A DNA stretch of 64,000 bases from assembly GCA_964391015.1 (NCBI GenBank), contig CAYMKU010000013.1:22836-86835 (forward strand), read 5' to 3'. Both the position numbers and the translations under genes were made by a program. This stretch comes from XYD12-FULL-36-8 sp964391015. GTDB lineage: Bacteria > Bacteroidota > Ignavibacteria > Ignavibacteriales > Ignavibacteriaceae. Positions 24,965 to 34,084 of this stretch are shown in pieces. The notes beneath the pieces were generated by a model, which was given only the letters and a program-made list of their open reading frames with translations, made no database searches and had not been told where the DNA came from. Position 1 is the stretch's first letter. Each line of letters starts with the position of its first letter.

Positions 24965-25999
24965 ATGCGTAAAATTATTGCTCTCACCGAGGGATATTCC
25001 AATCCCCATTCTGCAAAGACAGCAAGAAATCTTATCTTTTATTGCCCTGAAGAAGTTGTAGCACTTTTCGATCGTCATAATATAGGAAAAACAAGTTTTG
25101 AACTGTTGGGTGTTGGTGATATTCCAACTATTGGATCACTTGATGAAGCAAACGACGCAAATACATTAATCATGTCAATAGCATTGCCTGGAGGTAAGCT
25201 TCCAAAATCTTACAAGGAGATAATGCTCGAAGCAATTTCTAGGAAGATGGATATTATTTCATGTGGACATGAATTTATAAGTAATGATCCAGCTTTAGTT
25301 TTGGCAGCAAGTTCCGCAGGAGTTTCATTAAAAGATATTCGAAAGAATAATGAGCGGGACGTTGCTCATCGTAAAGGAATTTTACCTTCATGCCTGAGAA
25401 TTCTCACTGTTGGAAACGATTGCAGCATTGGCAAAATGGTTACATCGCTTGAGCTTGCTCGTGCATTGCAGAAAAAAAGAATTGACGCAAAGTTTGTAGC
25501 AACAGGTCAAACCGGAATTCTAATTGAAGGCGACGGTATTCCTATTGATGCTGTTATAGGTGATTATATAAATGGCGCCGCAGAAAAATTAGTGCTGCAG
25601 AATCAACATCACGAAATAATAATAATTGAAGGTCAGGCAAGTATTTTGCATCCACGTTATTCATCCGTATCGTTAGGTTTGCTTCACGGAACAGTACCCC
25701 ATGGAATGATTATGTGCTATGAAATAGGAAGAGAATTTGTTCATAACATGCCGGATATTCAAATTCCACCAATGGATGTTGTTGTTCGTCTATATGAAGA
25801 AATGGCATCCGTTATGTTCCCGAGTAAAATAATCGGGTTTGCATTAAACAGTAAGAAAGTTTCTGAGTCTGAGGCCAAAAAAGAAAAAGAACGAATTAAA
25901 AACCAATTTGGATTACCTGCTTGTGATGTCGTTCGACATGGACCAGATGAATTGTTAGATGCAATTGTAGAATTTAGAAAAGAAGTCATCCCTTCGTAG
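24965..25999 (+). CDS. DUF1611-family P-loop protein (DgcN-like)
   Basis: 344 residues, soluble. The N-terminal third is a Rossmann-like domain and the C-terminal part carries a P-loop-like site TVGNDCSIGKMVT (about 148-160) plus VATGQTG and IIIEGQAS, all hallmarks of DUF1611. Some members (DgcN) take part in D-glutamate breakdown together with a dehydratase/epimerase-like partner (DgcA), but no such partner is next to this gene, so a D-glutamate role is only a possibility. It could fit the strong glutamate theme of the window. Start ATG at 24965; a tRNA gene on the other strand follows after 16 bp. Confidence 0.8.
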   Translation: MRKIIALTEGYSNPHSAKTARNLIFYCPEEVVALFDRHNIGKTSFELLGVGDIPTIGSLDEANDANTLIMSIALPGGKLPKSYKEIMLEAISRKMDIISCGHEFISNDPALVLAASSAGVSLKDIRKNNERDVAHRKGILPSCLRILTVGNDCSIGKMVTSLELARALQKKRIDAKFVATGQTGILIEGDGIPIDAVIGDYINGAAEKLVLQNQHHEIIIIEGQASILHPRYSSVSLGLLHGTVPHGMIMCYEIGREFVHNMPDIQIPPMDVVVRLYEEMASVMFPSKIIGFALNSKKVSESEAKKEKERIKNQFGLPACDVVRHGPDELLDAIVEFRKEVIPS

Positions 26000-26015
26000 A
26001 AACAAATTACCTTTG

Positions 26016-26090
<75 letters not shown>

Positions 26091-26175
26091 AATCAAAAAA
26101 TTACTATAGGTAAAAAACTGACTTCAATTCAAAAATAATCAACTTTGAGCCCAAGTTAAAGAATTAAGCACCTGC

Positions 26176-28005
26176 TTATTCTTTAATTGAATAGATTTGA
26201 AAAATCAAAGCTGATTTACCCAAGATTTTAAATTTAAAATTTAACCCAGTTCCATCATGCGATACAAAAAATCCTTCCTTGCCTGAAATAATTTCCTTAT
26301 ATGAAATTTTTTGTTCACCAAAGTAAAGTGAAATGCTGTCGGAATTATCTCCAGCATTGAAAGCCATAACAAGCCAGCCTTCTTTATTCTTCCGTTCGAA
26401 GACAAATGATTTTTTCTTATCGTTTGAATAAAGAAAATTTAACTCCCCTTTTCGTAAAGCTGAACTATTTCTTCTGAGATTAATTATTTGGCTATAATAA
26501 TTCAAAATTTTTTTATTTTGCCCGACCGCATAATGACCAAAACCTTTTTTAAATCCTGATTTTTCAGCAATTACTTCATCATCATATTTTAATTCTCCCC
26601 AGACCATTGGTTTACGATCGTGCGGATCATCCGCACCCCACATTCCAACTTCATCACCGTAATAAATCATGGGTGCACCGCGATAAGCCATTTGAAAAAT
26701 TGCAATTAATTTTTGTATTTCATAAGCCACTGTATCGGGTTTTGCTGGAGAATAGTCCGGATTATCGTCATTGGCTTCGCGATCATAATTTCTATCTGGA
26801 TTTATAATCATAGATAATAATCTATCTGTGTCGTGGCTGTCCACCAAGTTCTGCAAAACATCCAAATATTCTTTTGGATAGGCAAGATCAATCTGTTTTA
26901 ATTTTTCGATAAACTCCGAGACTTTGATTTGTTTTTTTCTATCAATAAAAAATTCTTTCACTGCATATGCAAAATTATAATTCATTAAAGCATCGAAAGC
27001 ACCATTTTCGGAAATAAAGTCAGAAGATAATTCCCAAAGTTCACCTATAATAATTGCATTCGGATTTATTGATTTTACCAATTTTCTCCAATCCTTCCAA
27101 AACCCAATTGGAACATCTCTTGCAACATCTAAACGCCAACCATCAATACCATCTGAAGGATCTCCATCATTATTTGGGTCCATCCATCTTTGTGTTGAAT
27201 GAAAAATATACTGTTTGGGTCCAACATTAATATCTTCTCTCGTTCTATTAAATTCGGGAAGAAATTTTGTTCCCCACCAACCCTTATAATCAAATTCATT
27301 TTGTTCGGTTGTTGTGTCATCGAATGATTTTATAATAAACCAATCCTTATACTTTGATCGCTCACCATTTTTAACGACATCTTGAAACGCCCAGAACTGA
27401 ATTCCTACATGATTAAAGACTCCATCAATAATGATTTTCATTCCGCGATTATGAATTTCCTGTATCAATTTCAAAAAAATCGAATCGGCTGAAGTCCAAG
27501 CCCAAATGGAATAATCATCGGACATTTCTTGTTTAATTTTCATTTCATCGGCTTTAGGATTCGGCCCGAAATTGATATCAATGTGATGAAAAGTCGAACC
27601 ATCATATTTGTGGAGGGAGACCGCATCAAAAACCGGATTGAGATAAATTGCACCTATTCCCAAGTTTTGAAGGTAATCTAAATGATTAATTATTCCTTGA
27701 ATATCACCACCGTATCTTCGATGATAAAGGTGATCGCGAAAATTTCCGCCAAGATTTTTCTCCCATTCAGATTGCTCAAACCAGTCGCTTGCCCATCTTC
27801 TTACTTGCCAGCCAGAAGGTATAAATGAATCATTCTTAAAAACTTTACCTGCAATCGGGTCGTTGGTAGAATCACCGTTTGCAAATCGCTCAGGAAATAT
27901 TTGATACCATACAACTCCCTTTGCCCATTCAGGCAAAGTGTTTTGAGAAAATGCAGAAAGATTGAGTATCAGCAAATACGAAACTAAAAAGAGAGTTGAC
28001 CTCAT
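26176..28005 (-). CDS. Secreted GH13 alpha-amylase-family hydrolase (1)
   Basis: 609 residues with a Sec signal peptide (about 1-20, SAFSQ). The TIM barrel carries the GH13 regions: I, Asp194-x4-His199 (DGVFNH); II, GWRLDVARD with nucleophile Asp293; III, IIGELWE with acid/base Glu322; IV, SHDTDR with His391-Asp392 (family usually NHD). A C-terminal beta domain follows from about residue 530. The region around residues 88-103 (FRDHLYHRRYGGDIQGI) is typical of cyclomaltodextrinase/neopullulanase-like enzymes. It should hydrolyse starch or maltodextrins in the periplasm or outside; it lacks a T9SS domain. It overlaps the RmlD-like gene by 4 bp and ends a three-gene minus-strand operon (kinase, reductase, amylase). 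Confidence 0.92.
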   Translation of the reverse strand: MRSTLFLVSYLLILNLSAFSQNTLPEWAKGVVWYQIFPERFANGDSTNDPIAGKVFKNDSFIPSGWQVRRWASDWFEQSEWEKNLGGNFRDHLYHRRYGGDIQGIINHLDYLQNLGIGAIYLNPVFDAVSLHKYDGSTFHHIDINFGPNPKADEMKIKQEMSDDYSIWAWTSADSIFLKLIQEIHNRGMKIIIDGVFNHVGIQFWAFQDVVKNGERSKYKDWFIIKSFDDTTTEQNEFDYKGWWGTKFLPEFNRTREDINVGPKQYIFHSTQRWMDPNNDGDPSDGIDGWRLDVARDVPIGFWKDWRKLVKSINPNAIIIGELWELSSDFISENGAFDALMNYNFAYAVKEFFIDRKKQIKVSEFIEKLKQIDLAYPKEYLDVLQNLVDSHDTDRLLSMIINPDRNYDREANDDNPDYSPAKPDTVAYEIQKLIAIFQMAYRGAPMIYYGDEVGMWGADDPHDRKPMVWGELKYDDEVIAEKSGFKKGFGHYAVGQNKKILNYYSQIINLRRNSSALRKGELNFLYSNDKKKSFVFERKNKEGWLVMAFNAGDNSDSISLYFGEQKISYKEIISGKEGFFVSHDGTGLNFKFKILGKSALIFQIYSIKE

Positions 28006-28913
28006 AATGATAATTGTTTTTTAATTATGGAAAGTGATTCGACTATTGAATGCGGTTTATATCCCAATTCTGTTTCTGCTTTGATTGTGATTAATCCTGA
28101 TTTTAATGGACGTTTCGCTGGCTGTTTTAACTTATCCGTGGCAATTGGAACAATCAAATTTCCATCAAGATCGAAATATTCTGCTATCTGCAAAGCAAAT
28201 TCAAAACGGCTTAAAAAATCTTTACCGCCAATATTATAAATGCTACTCTTATCAAATTCAATTATCTTGTTTATTCCTTGCACAAGATCCTCAACAAAAG
28301 TCGGATTGTTAACCTGATCATGAACAACATGAATTTGCTTTCTCTCAAACAGACTGTTAATCACCCATCGAACAAAATCTGGTCTGCTGTTTGCAATACC
28401 ATAAAGAACATTTGTTCTAATGACCGAATAAAATACTGCTGAAATTTTTAATACATTTTCGCTGGCAAGTTTCGTACGACCATAATAACCTAGTGGATCT
28501 GGTTTTGCATTTTCATCATAAGGACCATTTAGTCCATTAAAAATATAATCGGTGGAAAAATGGATTATCTTTGCATCTATTGTTCTACAAGCTTCAGAAA
28601 GATATTCTACACCTTTAACATTTATTTTCCAGGCGGTTTCTCTCTCACTTTCGCTGAGATCAACATTAGTAAATGCCGCCGCATTAATCACAATATCAGG
28701 ATAAAAATCGAAAATAACTTTTTTCACTTCTTCTCGTGATGTTAAATCAAATTTAAGGTAAGGAACGCCGTCTAAAAGCGGTTTATCTTCGATAGAACAC
28801 CCCAATAGCTCAACATGATCTTTCACTGCATAAAAAGCAATTAACCGCTGACCCAACAAGCCGTTCGCTCCAATAACCAAAATTCTTTTCTTTATTATTC
28901 CAGGTGAATACAT
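28002..28913 (-). CDS. rfbD: RmlD-like dTDP-4-dehydrorhamnose reductase family protein
   Basis: 303 residues, extended short-chain dehydrogenase fold. The nucleotide-binding motif GANGLLGQRL is at the N-terminus, STDYIFNG in the middle, and the catalytic Tyr-x3-Lys as YGRTK. The family reduces dTDP-4-keto-rhamnose in making dTDP-L-rhamnose for surface polysaccharide; some close members serve other sugars or act as MAT2B-like proteins. No other rhamnose genes are nearby, so the exact substrate is uncertain. It starts 7 bp after the sugar kinase and overlaps the amylase by 4 bp, so the three genes are one operon. Confidence 0.8.
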   Translation of the reverse strand: MYSPGIIKKRILVIGANGLLGQRLIAFYAVKDHVELLGCSIEDKPLLDGVPYLKFDLTSREEVKKVIFDFYPDIVINAAAFTNVDLSESERETAWKINVKGVEYLSEACRTIDAKIIHFSTDYIFNGLNGPYDENAKPDPLGYYGRTKLASENVLKISAVFYSVIRTNVLYGIANSRPDFVRWVINSLFERKQIHVVHDQVNNPTFVEDLVQGINKIIEFDKSSIYNIGGKDFLSRFEFALQIAEYFDLDGNLIVPIATDKLKQPAKRPLKSGLITIKAETELGYKPHSIVESLSIIKKQLSL

Positions 28914-28920
28914 AGAATAT

Positions 28921-29793
28921 TTAAATTTTTAATTTACTAAAACTATCAGTCGCTGCCGATTGGCTCGCAATGTGGTTAGCAACTTTCAAAGATTTATTGA
29001 TGTTTTGTGTTTTTAAAAAAACATAAAAGAAAACACTGCCAAAAATATCACCGCATCCGACCCTATTTACGGTTTGAATTTTTTCTGCTGAAACAAACAT
29101 AGATTCTATTTCATCATCTCGCTTAAAATAAGCACGCACACCAAAGCTACCCTTTGTAACAATAAAATACTTTGCCCCATGATTTAACACTTCCTTAGCA
29201 GTTTCTGACTCATCTTTAAAATCAAAAAGGGTTTTTACTTCAATTTCATTTGCTTGAATAAAATCAAGTGATGAAGCCCACTGCGAAAAATTTTCAATTG
29301 GTCTAAACGATCTTTTATTGTTACTGTCTAAACCGCGTGAAAAAGTGTGGACATCAAAATAAATCAAACCATTAAAATGGCTTCTTACTTCCCTAACTTG
29401 TTCTAAACTAATATCAAATCCGCTGACCATATTAATATTTATTCCATCAAAGTTTTTTAATATATTAAAATCTATTGCCAGATTTTGGGGAATGCTTTCA
29501 TAACATTCCGCTCGTTCACCTAAATCGTGAATAAATAAATGAACTTTGGGAATTTGATCCACCCAATTAATGTCTTTTGTGTTGATTTTACTATATAAAT
29601 CGGAAAATAAGCTATAATTATCCTTTTGCAGTGCTGTAATTAAATGAATTTCATCCTTTGGTAAAATTATCTTAGATAATCCCAATATCGAATAATAAAT
29701 TCCTCCTGGTTTTATTTTCTCTTCATTGTTTTGATGGATATGATCTTCAACAGAATGACCTATCATTAATATTTTCACGATGTTCCAACCCAC
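28921..29793 (-). CDS. PfkB-family carbohydrate kinase
   Basis: 290 residues of ribokinase fold. The C-terminal signature appears as NRVGCGDIFGSVF with the catalytic base Asp249; the usual GAGD is GCGD here. The central VTKGSFGVRAYF segment fits the ATP site. It would phosphorylate a sugar or nucleoside, but the substrate is not evident. The annotated ATG (29793) is followed by a GTG at codon 6 and ATG at codon 10, which are alternatives (the fold begins at KILMIGH). It is the first gene of an operon with the RmlD-like reductase and the amylase, and diverges from bshA. Confidence 0.85.
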   Translation of the reverse strand: MGWNIVKILMIGHSVEDHIHQNNEEKIKPGGIYYSILGLSKIILPKDEIHLITALQKDNYSLFSDLYSKINTKDINWVDQIPKVHLFIHDLGERAECYESIPQNLAIDFNILKNFDGININMVSGFDISLEQVREVRSHFNGLIYFDVHTFSRGLDSNNKRSFRPIENFSQWASSLDFIQANEIEVKTLFDFKDESETAKEVLNHGAKYFIVTKGSFGVRAYFKRDDEIESMFVSAEKIQTVNRVGCGDIFGSVFFYVFLKTQNINKSLKVANHIASQSAATDSFSKLKI

Positions 29794-29901
29794 ATATAAT
29801 AAATTGCCCGAAAATTTTTATTCATTAAAAAAGCATATATTTGTTCAGAACTAATCATTAAAAATAAGTATTAAAAATTAAATTATAGAAAATCACTTCG
29901 T

Positions 29902-31026
29902 ATGAAAATAGGAATTACATGTTACCCAACATACGGAGGGAGTGGGGTTATTGCAACAGAACTTGGTAAAGCTTTAGCTCAACGTGGACATCAAATTCAT
30001 TTTATCTCTTATGCATTACCATTCCGGCTGACTAGTTTTGTTGAAAATGTTTTCTTCCATGAAGTCGAAATGAGCAATTACCCTCTCTTTGAATTTCCAT
30101 TATACACATTGGCTCTCGCAAGTAAAATGGTCGAAGTTGCAGAATTTGAAAATTTAGACCTTCTTCATGTTCATTATGCAATTCCACATGCAAGTAGTGC
30201 ATACCTCGCAAAAAATATGCTTAAGAAGAAAAAAGGCATTAAAATAATTACTACGCTTCACGGCACAGATATAACTTTAGTAGGACTTGAGCCTTCTTTT
30301 CTCCCGCTTGTAAAATTCAGTATTGAAGAAAGTGATGGAGTTACTGCTGTATCAAGATTTTTAAAAGAAAAAACAATTACAAATTATAATATTGAAAAAA
30401 ACATCGAAGTCATTCCTAACTTTATTGATACCGAACTCTTTACACCAATGGAGGCTTGTGTGTTTAGAAAACATATCGCACCCGATGGTGAAAAAGTGCT
30501 TATCCACACTTCAAATTTTAGACAGGTAAAGAGAGTAGCTGACACAATAAAAATTTTAGAGCGAGTCATTAAAGAAGTTCCAACGAAACTAATACTAGTT
30601 GGAGATGGCCCAGACAGATCGGAATGTGAACGCCTTACCCGTCAATTGAACTTAGTGGAACATGTAAAATTTTTGGGGAAACAAGAAGGATTAATTGAAA
30701 TAATTAACGCAGCGGATATCTTTTTGATCCCATCACAATCCGAAAGTTTTGGTCTTGCTGCATTAGAAGCAATGGCATGTGGTAAACCTGTTGTAAGTTC
30801 GAGCGTTGGTGGCTTACCAGAGTTGATAAAACATAATGAGACTGGATTCATAGCAGAAATTGGTGACATTGAAAGAATGGCAAAGTATGTCATTGATCTA
30901 TTAACAAACGAAAAGAAATACGAAGTGTTCTCGAAAAATTCTAGGAACAGAGCGCTTAATAATTTTGATAAATCAAACGTCATTCCAATGTACGAAGATT
31001 ATTATAATTACATTCTTAGTGCTTAA
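29902..31026 (+). CDS. bshA: N-acetyl-alpha-D-glucosaminyl L-malate synthase (bacillithiol step 1)
   Basis: 374 residues, GT4 glycosyltransferase with two Rossmann domains. The N-terminus MKIGITCYPTYGGSGV is nearly diagnostic of BshA, as are HVHYAIPHA and TLHGTDIT. The donor-site motif SESFGLAALEAMACGKPVV lies near residue 280-300 with the conserved Glu pair. It joins GlcNAc from UDP-GlcNAc to L-malate, the first step to the low-molecular-weight thiol bacillithiol. The other genes (bshB, bshC) are not in this window. It stands alone on the plus strand. Confidence 0.95.
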   Translation: MKIGITCYPTYGGSGVIATELGKALAQRGHQIHFISYALPFRLTSFVENVFFHEVEMSNYPLFEFPLYTLALASKMVEVAEFENLDLLHVHYAIPHASSAYLAKNMLKKKKGIKIITTLHGTDITLVGLEPSFLPLVKFSIEESDGVTAVSRFLKEKTITNYNIEKNIEVIPNFIDTELFTPMEACVFRKHIAPDGEKVLIHTSNFRQVKRVADTIKILERVIKEVPTKLILVGDGPDRSECERLTRQLNLVEHVKFLGKQEGLIEIINAADIFLIPSQSESFGLAALEAMACGKPVVSSSVGGLPELIKHNETGFIAEIGDIERMAKYVIDLLTNEKKYEVFSKNSRNRALNNFDKSNVIPMYEDYYNYILSA

Positions 31027-31091
31027 GATTATTTTTGTAATATACAGACAAAGTTTCTCACACGTCTCAACTATTTTCTCATTGATTTTAA

Positions 31092-31217
31092 ATGAATAAA
31101 AAAGAATTCATATCATTTTGGATTCAAAAACTTGACGCAGAAACAATTGAAGACTTCTTAACAGAATATGAAACATCTGATCACCCAGAAAAGTCATTAT
31201 TGATAGGTTACAGATAA
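31092..31217 (+). CDS. Possible 41-residue acidic small protein
   Basis: An ATG frame in the 239-bp gap between bshA and the RNA methyltransferase encodes 41 residues with a protein-like, Asp/Glu-rich composition (LDAETIEDFLTEYETSD). There is no strong ribosome site. It could be a genuine small protein or the remnant of a longer gene. No family is recognised. Confidence 0.3.
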   Translation: MNKKEFISFWIQKLDAETIEDFLTEYETSDHPEKSLLIGYR

Positions 31218-31265
31218 CAAATCAACTATTCAATCAGTTAAATTTGGTTTGATTAAATAGCTTCA

Positions 31266-32699
31266 TTGAATTACATAAGTGAAAATATTTTAGACTATAT
31301 CACCTCAATTTATGGTGATAACCTCACGAAATCCTATCAGACGCTTATCAATCAAGAACCAACTCAATTTATCAGAGTAAGTCCTAAAATATCCGCACAA
31401 GAATTAAGTCTTGCCTTAAAACAAAGATACAATATTGAGTGTCATAAAGTTTCAAATTATACAAACATTCTAAAAGTAATTGATAACAATAATCTTCTGG
31501 GTAAAACTCTTGAGCATATTTTAGGTTACTACTATATTCAATCTTATTCTTCATTTATACCGCCATTAGTGCTTAACCCAAATGGCAATGATGTTGTTTT
31601 AGATTTGTGTGCTGCACCCGGCTCTAAAACAACCGAACTTAGTGAGATAATGAACAATAAGGGTACAATAGTAGCCAATGAAGTTCGGCTTGACAGGTTG
31701 AAATCATTGGTTCATAATATTGATCGTATGAATCAAATTAATGTCGGCGTAACTCATTTTAAGGGCGAACAACTGAACACCATCTACTCTAACTACTTCG
31801 ACAAAATTCTTGTTGATGCCCCATGCAGCGGATTGGGAATTGTTCAGAAGAAAATTGAAGTAAATGATTGGTGGACATTTGAACGTGTAAGAAGGCTTTC
31901 AGAACTTCAACTTAAGCTGCTTGTATCAGCTATTAAGATGACAAAAATTGATGGGGAAATAGTATACTCTACATGTACTTTAACAGTTGAGGAAAACGAA
32001 CTCATTATTGATAAGATAATTAAGAAGTATCCAGTTGAAGTAGTAGCTTTCAATATCCAAATTCCCTCGAAAAATGGAATTACATTTTACAAAAATCAAT
32101 CTTTCAATTCATCTCTTGACAAGGCAAAAAGAATTTTGCCTTGGGAAGTTGAATCAGATGGATTTTTTATTATCAAACTCAAGAAAATTGCAAAAACAGA
32201 ACCATCTTACAGAAGAGATTTACAGTTACGAGATATAAAATTATTAGAGTTTGATGATCGAAAGATAAACGAGTATCTAAAAAATATTCAAAATGATTGG
32301 GGAATTGAGGAAGAAATATTTTCAAAATTCAAATTTATTTTAAAAAGTAATAATATCTTTTTTGTTGATGGAAACTGGTACGACCCGAATCCAGGATTAT
32401 TCGGAAGAATAGGAACTCACTTTGGGGTAATCAATAAAAACAATAATGTAGTTCTTGATTCACATGCCGCACAGGTTCTATCTGCACACATTAAAGAAAA
32501 TATTATTGAAATAAAAAACTTATCGGAATTAAACTCATACTTAAAAGGAGAAACAATTAAAAGTATCAATGTTCCGAGAGGACAATACATTGTTCAACAC
32601 AAAAATTATACATTGGGAACCGCCGTTTCTACAGCTGGCGGATTAAAAAGCCAATTCCCTCGTGCTTTCAGAACCCAAGAAATCAGACTGATGAATTAA
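31266..32699 (+). CDS. RNA cytosine-C5 methyltransferase, RsmB/RsmF (NOL1/NOP2/Sun) family
   Basis: 477 residues. The SAM-binding motif is LDLCAAPGSKTTEL (near 117-130), followed by the two cysteine motifs of this family: DAPCSG (motif IV, release Cys near 190) and STCTL (motif VI, catalytic Cys near 239). The C-terminal third (DPNPGLFGRIGTHFG, then a PUA-like end) resembles RsmF/YebU-type enzymes that methylate 16S rRNA or tRNA. The start is TTG at 31266; no nearby ATG is in frame before the conserved region. Its stop overlaps the convergent amtB stop by 4 bp. Confidence 0.88.
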   Translation: MNYISENILDYITSIYGDNLTKSYQTLINQEPTQFIRVSPKISAQELSLALKQRYNIECHKVSNYTNILKVIDNNNLLGKTLEHILGYYYIQSYSSFIPPLVLNPNGNDVVLDLCAAPGSKTTELSEIMNNKGTIVANEVRLDRLKSLVHNIDRMNQINVGVTHFKGEQLNTIYSNYFDKILVDAPCSGLGIVQKKIEVNDWWTFERVRRLSELQLKLLVSAIKMTKIDGEIVYSTCTLTVEENELIIDKIIKKYPVEVVAFNIQIPSKNGITFYKNQSFNSSLDKAKRILPWEVESDGFFIIKLKKIAKTEPSYRRDLQLRDIKLLEFDDRKINEYLKNIQNDWGIEEEIFSKFKFILKSNNIFFVDGNWYDPNPGLFGRIGTHFGVINKNNNVVLDSHAAQVLSAHIKENIIEIKNLSELNSYLKGETIKSINVPRGQYIVQHKNYTLGTAVSTAGGLKSQFPRAFRTQEIRLMN

Positions 32700-34003
32700 A
32701 ATCTTTGCTGTACGCTTTCGTCATGTTGGCTAAGGTCCAATCCCATTTCTTCCTGATCCTTTGTAACACGAATTGGAATTAGTAAATCTGTCAGCTTATA
32801 TAACAGATACGATCCTCCAAAAGTAAAAACAGAAACTATAACCAAACCAAGTAAGTGGATTAGAAAAGTATTAGTATATCCATAAATCAATCCAACATCC
32901 TTTGCAAAAATTCCAGTCATTATCATTCCAACCATTCCTCCCAAACCATGGCACGGAAAAACATCTAGCGTATCATCTAAGGTTGATTTTGATTTCCAAG
33001 TTACAGCCAGATTACTAACAAGGCTTGCAATTACACCAATAAAAATGCTTGCACCAACAGAAACAAATCCTGCTGCAGGAGTTATGGCAACCAAACCAAC
33101 AACTGCACCAATACTTGCACCAGAAGCCGACGCTTTTCTCCCGCGCAGCACGTCAAAAAATATCCATGAGAGTGCTGCCGAAGCAGAAGCTGTATTCGTT
33201 GTAGCAAAAGCAAGAACTGCGAGACTATTCGCACCTAATGCAGAGCCGGCATTGAAACCAAACCATCCAAACCACAGCAATCCCGTTCCAAGAATTACAT
33301 AAGGAATATTAGAGGGAATATGTGGTTCATTTTTCATGTGCGACCTTCTTCGTCCCAACAGAATTGCTCCGGCTAAAGCTGCAAAACCAGCAGACATGTG
33401 AACAACTGTCCCACCAGCAAAATCTAATACTCCCATTTTTCTTAAAAATCCGTCTGGATGCCAGGTCCAATGTGCCAATGGTGAATAAATAAAAAGGGTA
33501 AACAAAATCATAAAAAGAATGTAAGATGAAAATCGCACGCGCTCTGCAAATGAACCAGTTATCAATGCAGGTGTAATGATTGCAAACTTTAGTTGGAACA
33601 TCGCAAATAAAAGTAATGGAACGGTCGGAGAGAGTCCCGGATGAGTATCACCATTTACTCCACGAAACATAAAATAAGTAAATGGGTTACCAATTATACC
33701 ACCGATCGAATCACCGAACCCGAGACTGAATCCGACTACAACCCAAATTACACTAATCACGCTCATGGCAATTACACTTTGAAGCATTGTTGATATAATA
33801 TTTTTTGAGCTGACCATCCCGCCGTAGAAATAAGAAAGCCCAGGGGTCATTAACAAAACTAAACCAGTAGCTGTTAACATCCACGCTATGTCGGCTCCAG
33901 ATGCTGGCTCACCTTTTACATGCGAGTAGTTATAGTTTAAAAAGGCACCAACTATTGCAACCAAAAGCAAAATGACAAAAGGTACATATTTATATTTACC
34001 CAT
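32696..34003 (-). CDS. amtB: Ammonium transporter
   Basis: 435 residues with about eleven membrane helices. Typical stretches include GLSYFYGGMV, the pore region FAGGTVVHMSAGFAALAGA with the first conserved His, and DVFPCHGLGGMVG with the second His. The cytoplasmic tail ends LDLSQHDESVQQRF, close to the usual GLD-x3-HGE ending through which Amt proteins are gated. It brings ammonium into the cell. It is the third gene of an lrp-glnA-amtB operon; no GlnK (PII) gene accompanies it here. A ribosome site (AAAGG) precedes the ATG by about 8 bases. Confidence 0.95.
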   Translation of the reverse strand: MGKYKYVPFVILLLVAIVGAFLNYNYSHVKGEPASGADIAWMLTATGLVLLMTPGLSYFYGGMVSSKNIISTMLQSVIAMSVISVIWVVVGFSLGFGDSIGGIIGNPFTYFMFRGVNGDTHPGLSPTVPLLLFAMFQLKFAIITPALITGSFAERVRFSSYILFMILFTLFIYSPLAHWTWHPDGFLRKMGVLDFAGGTVVHMSAGFAALAGAILLGRRRSHMKNEPHIPSNIPYVILGTGLLWFGWFGFNAGSALGANSLAVLAFATTNTASASAALSWIFFDVLRGRKASASGASIGAVVGLVAITPAAGFVSVGASIFIGVIASLVSNLAVTWKSKSTLDDTLDVFPCHGLGGMVGMIMTGIFAKDVGLIYGYTNTFLIHLLGLVIVSVFTFGGSYLLYKLTDLLIPIRVTKDQEEMGLDLSQHDESVQQRF

Positions 34004-34084
34004 TGCTTACCTTTTAATTGTTATAAAAATAGAGCGAGAAATTTCTCGCTCCATTTATTCACGCTGATTAATGCACTATTTAGA

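Noticed and set aside
24837..25061. 74-residue hydrophobic frame before and over the DUF1611 start
   Set aside because: It needs a TTG start without a ribosome site, and a third of it overlaps the well-supported DUF1611 gene in another frame.
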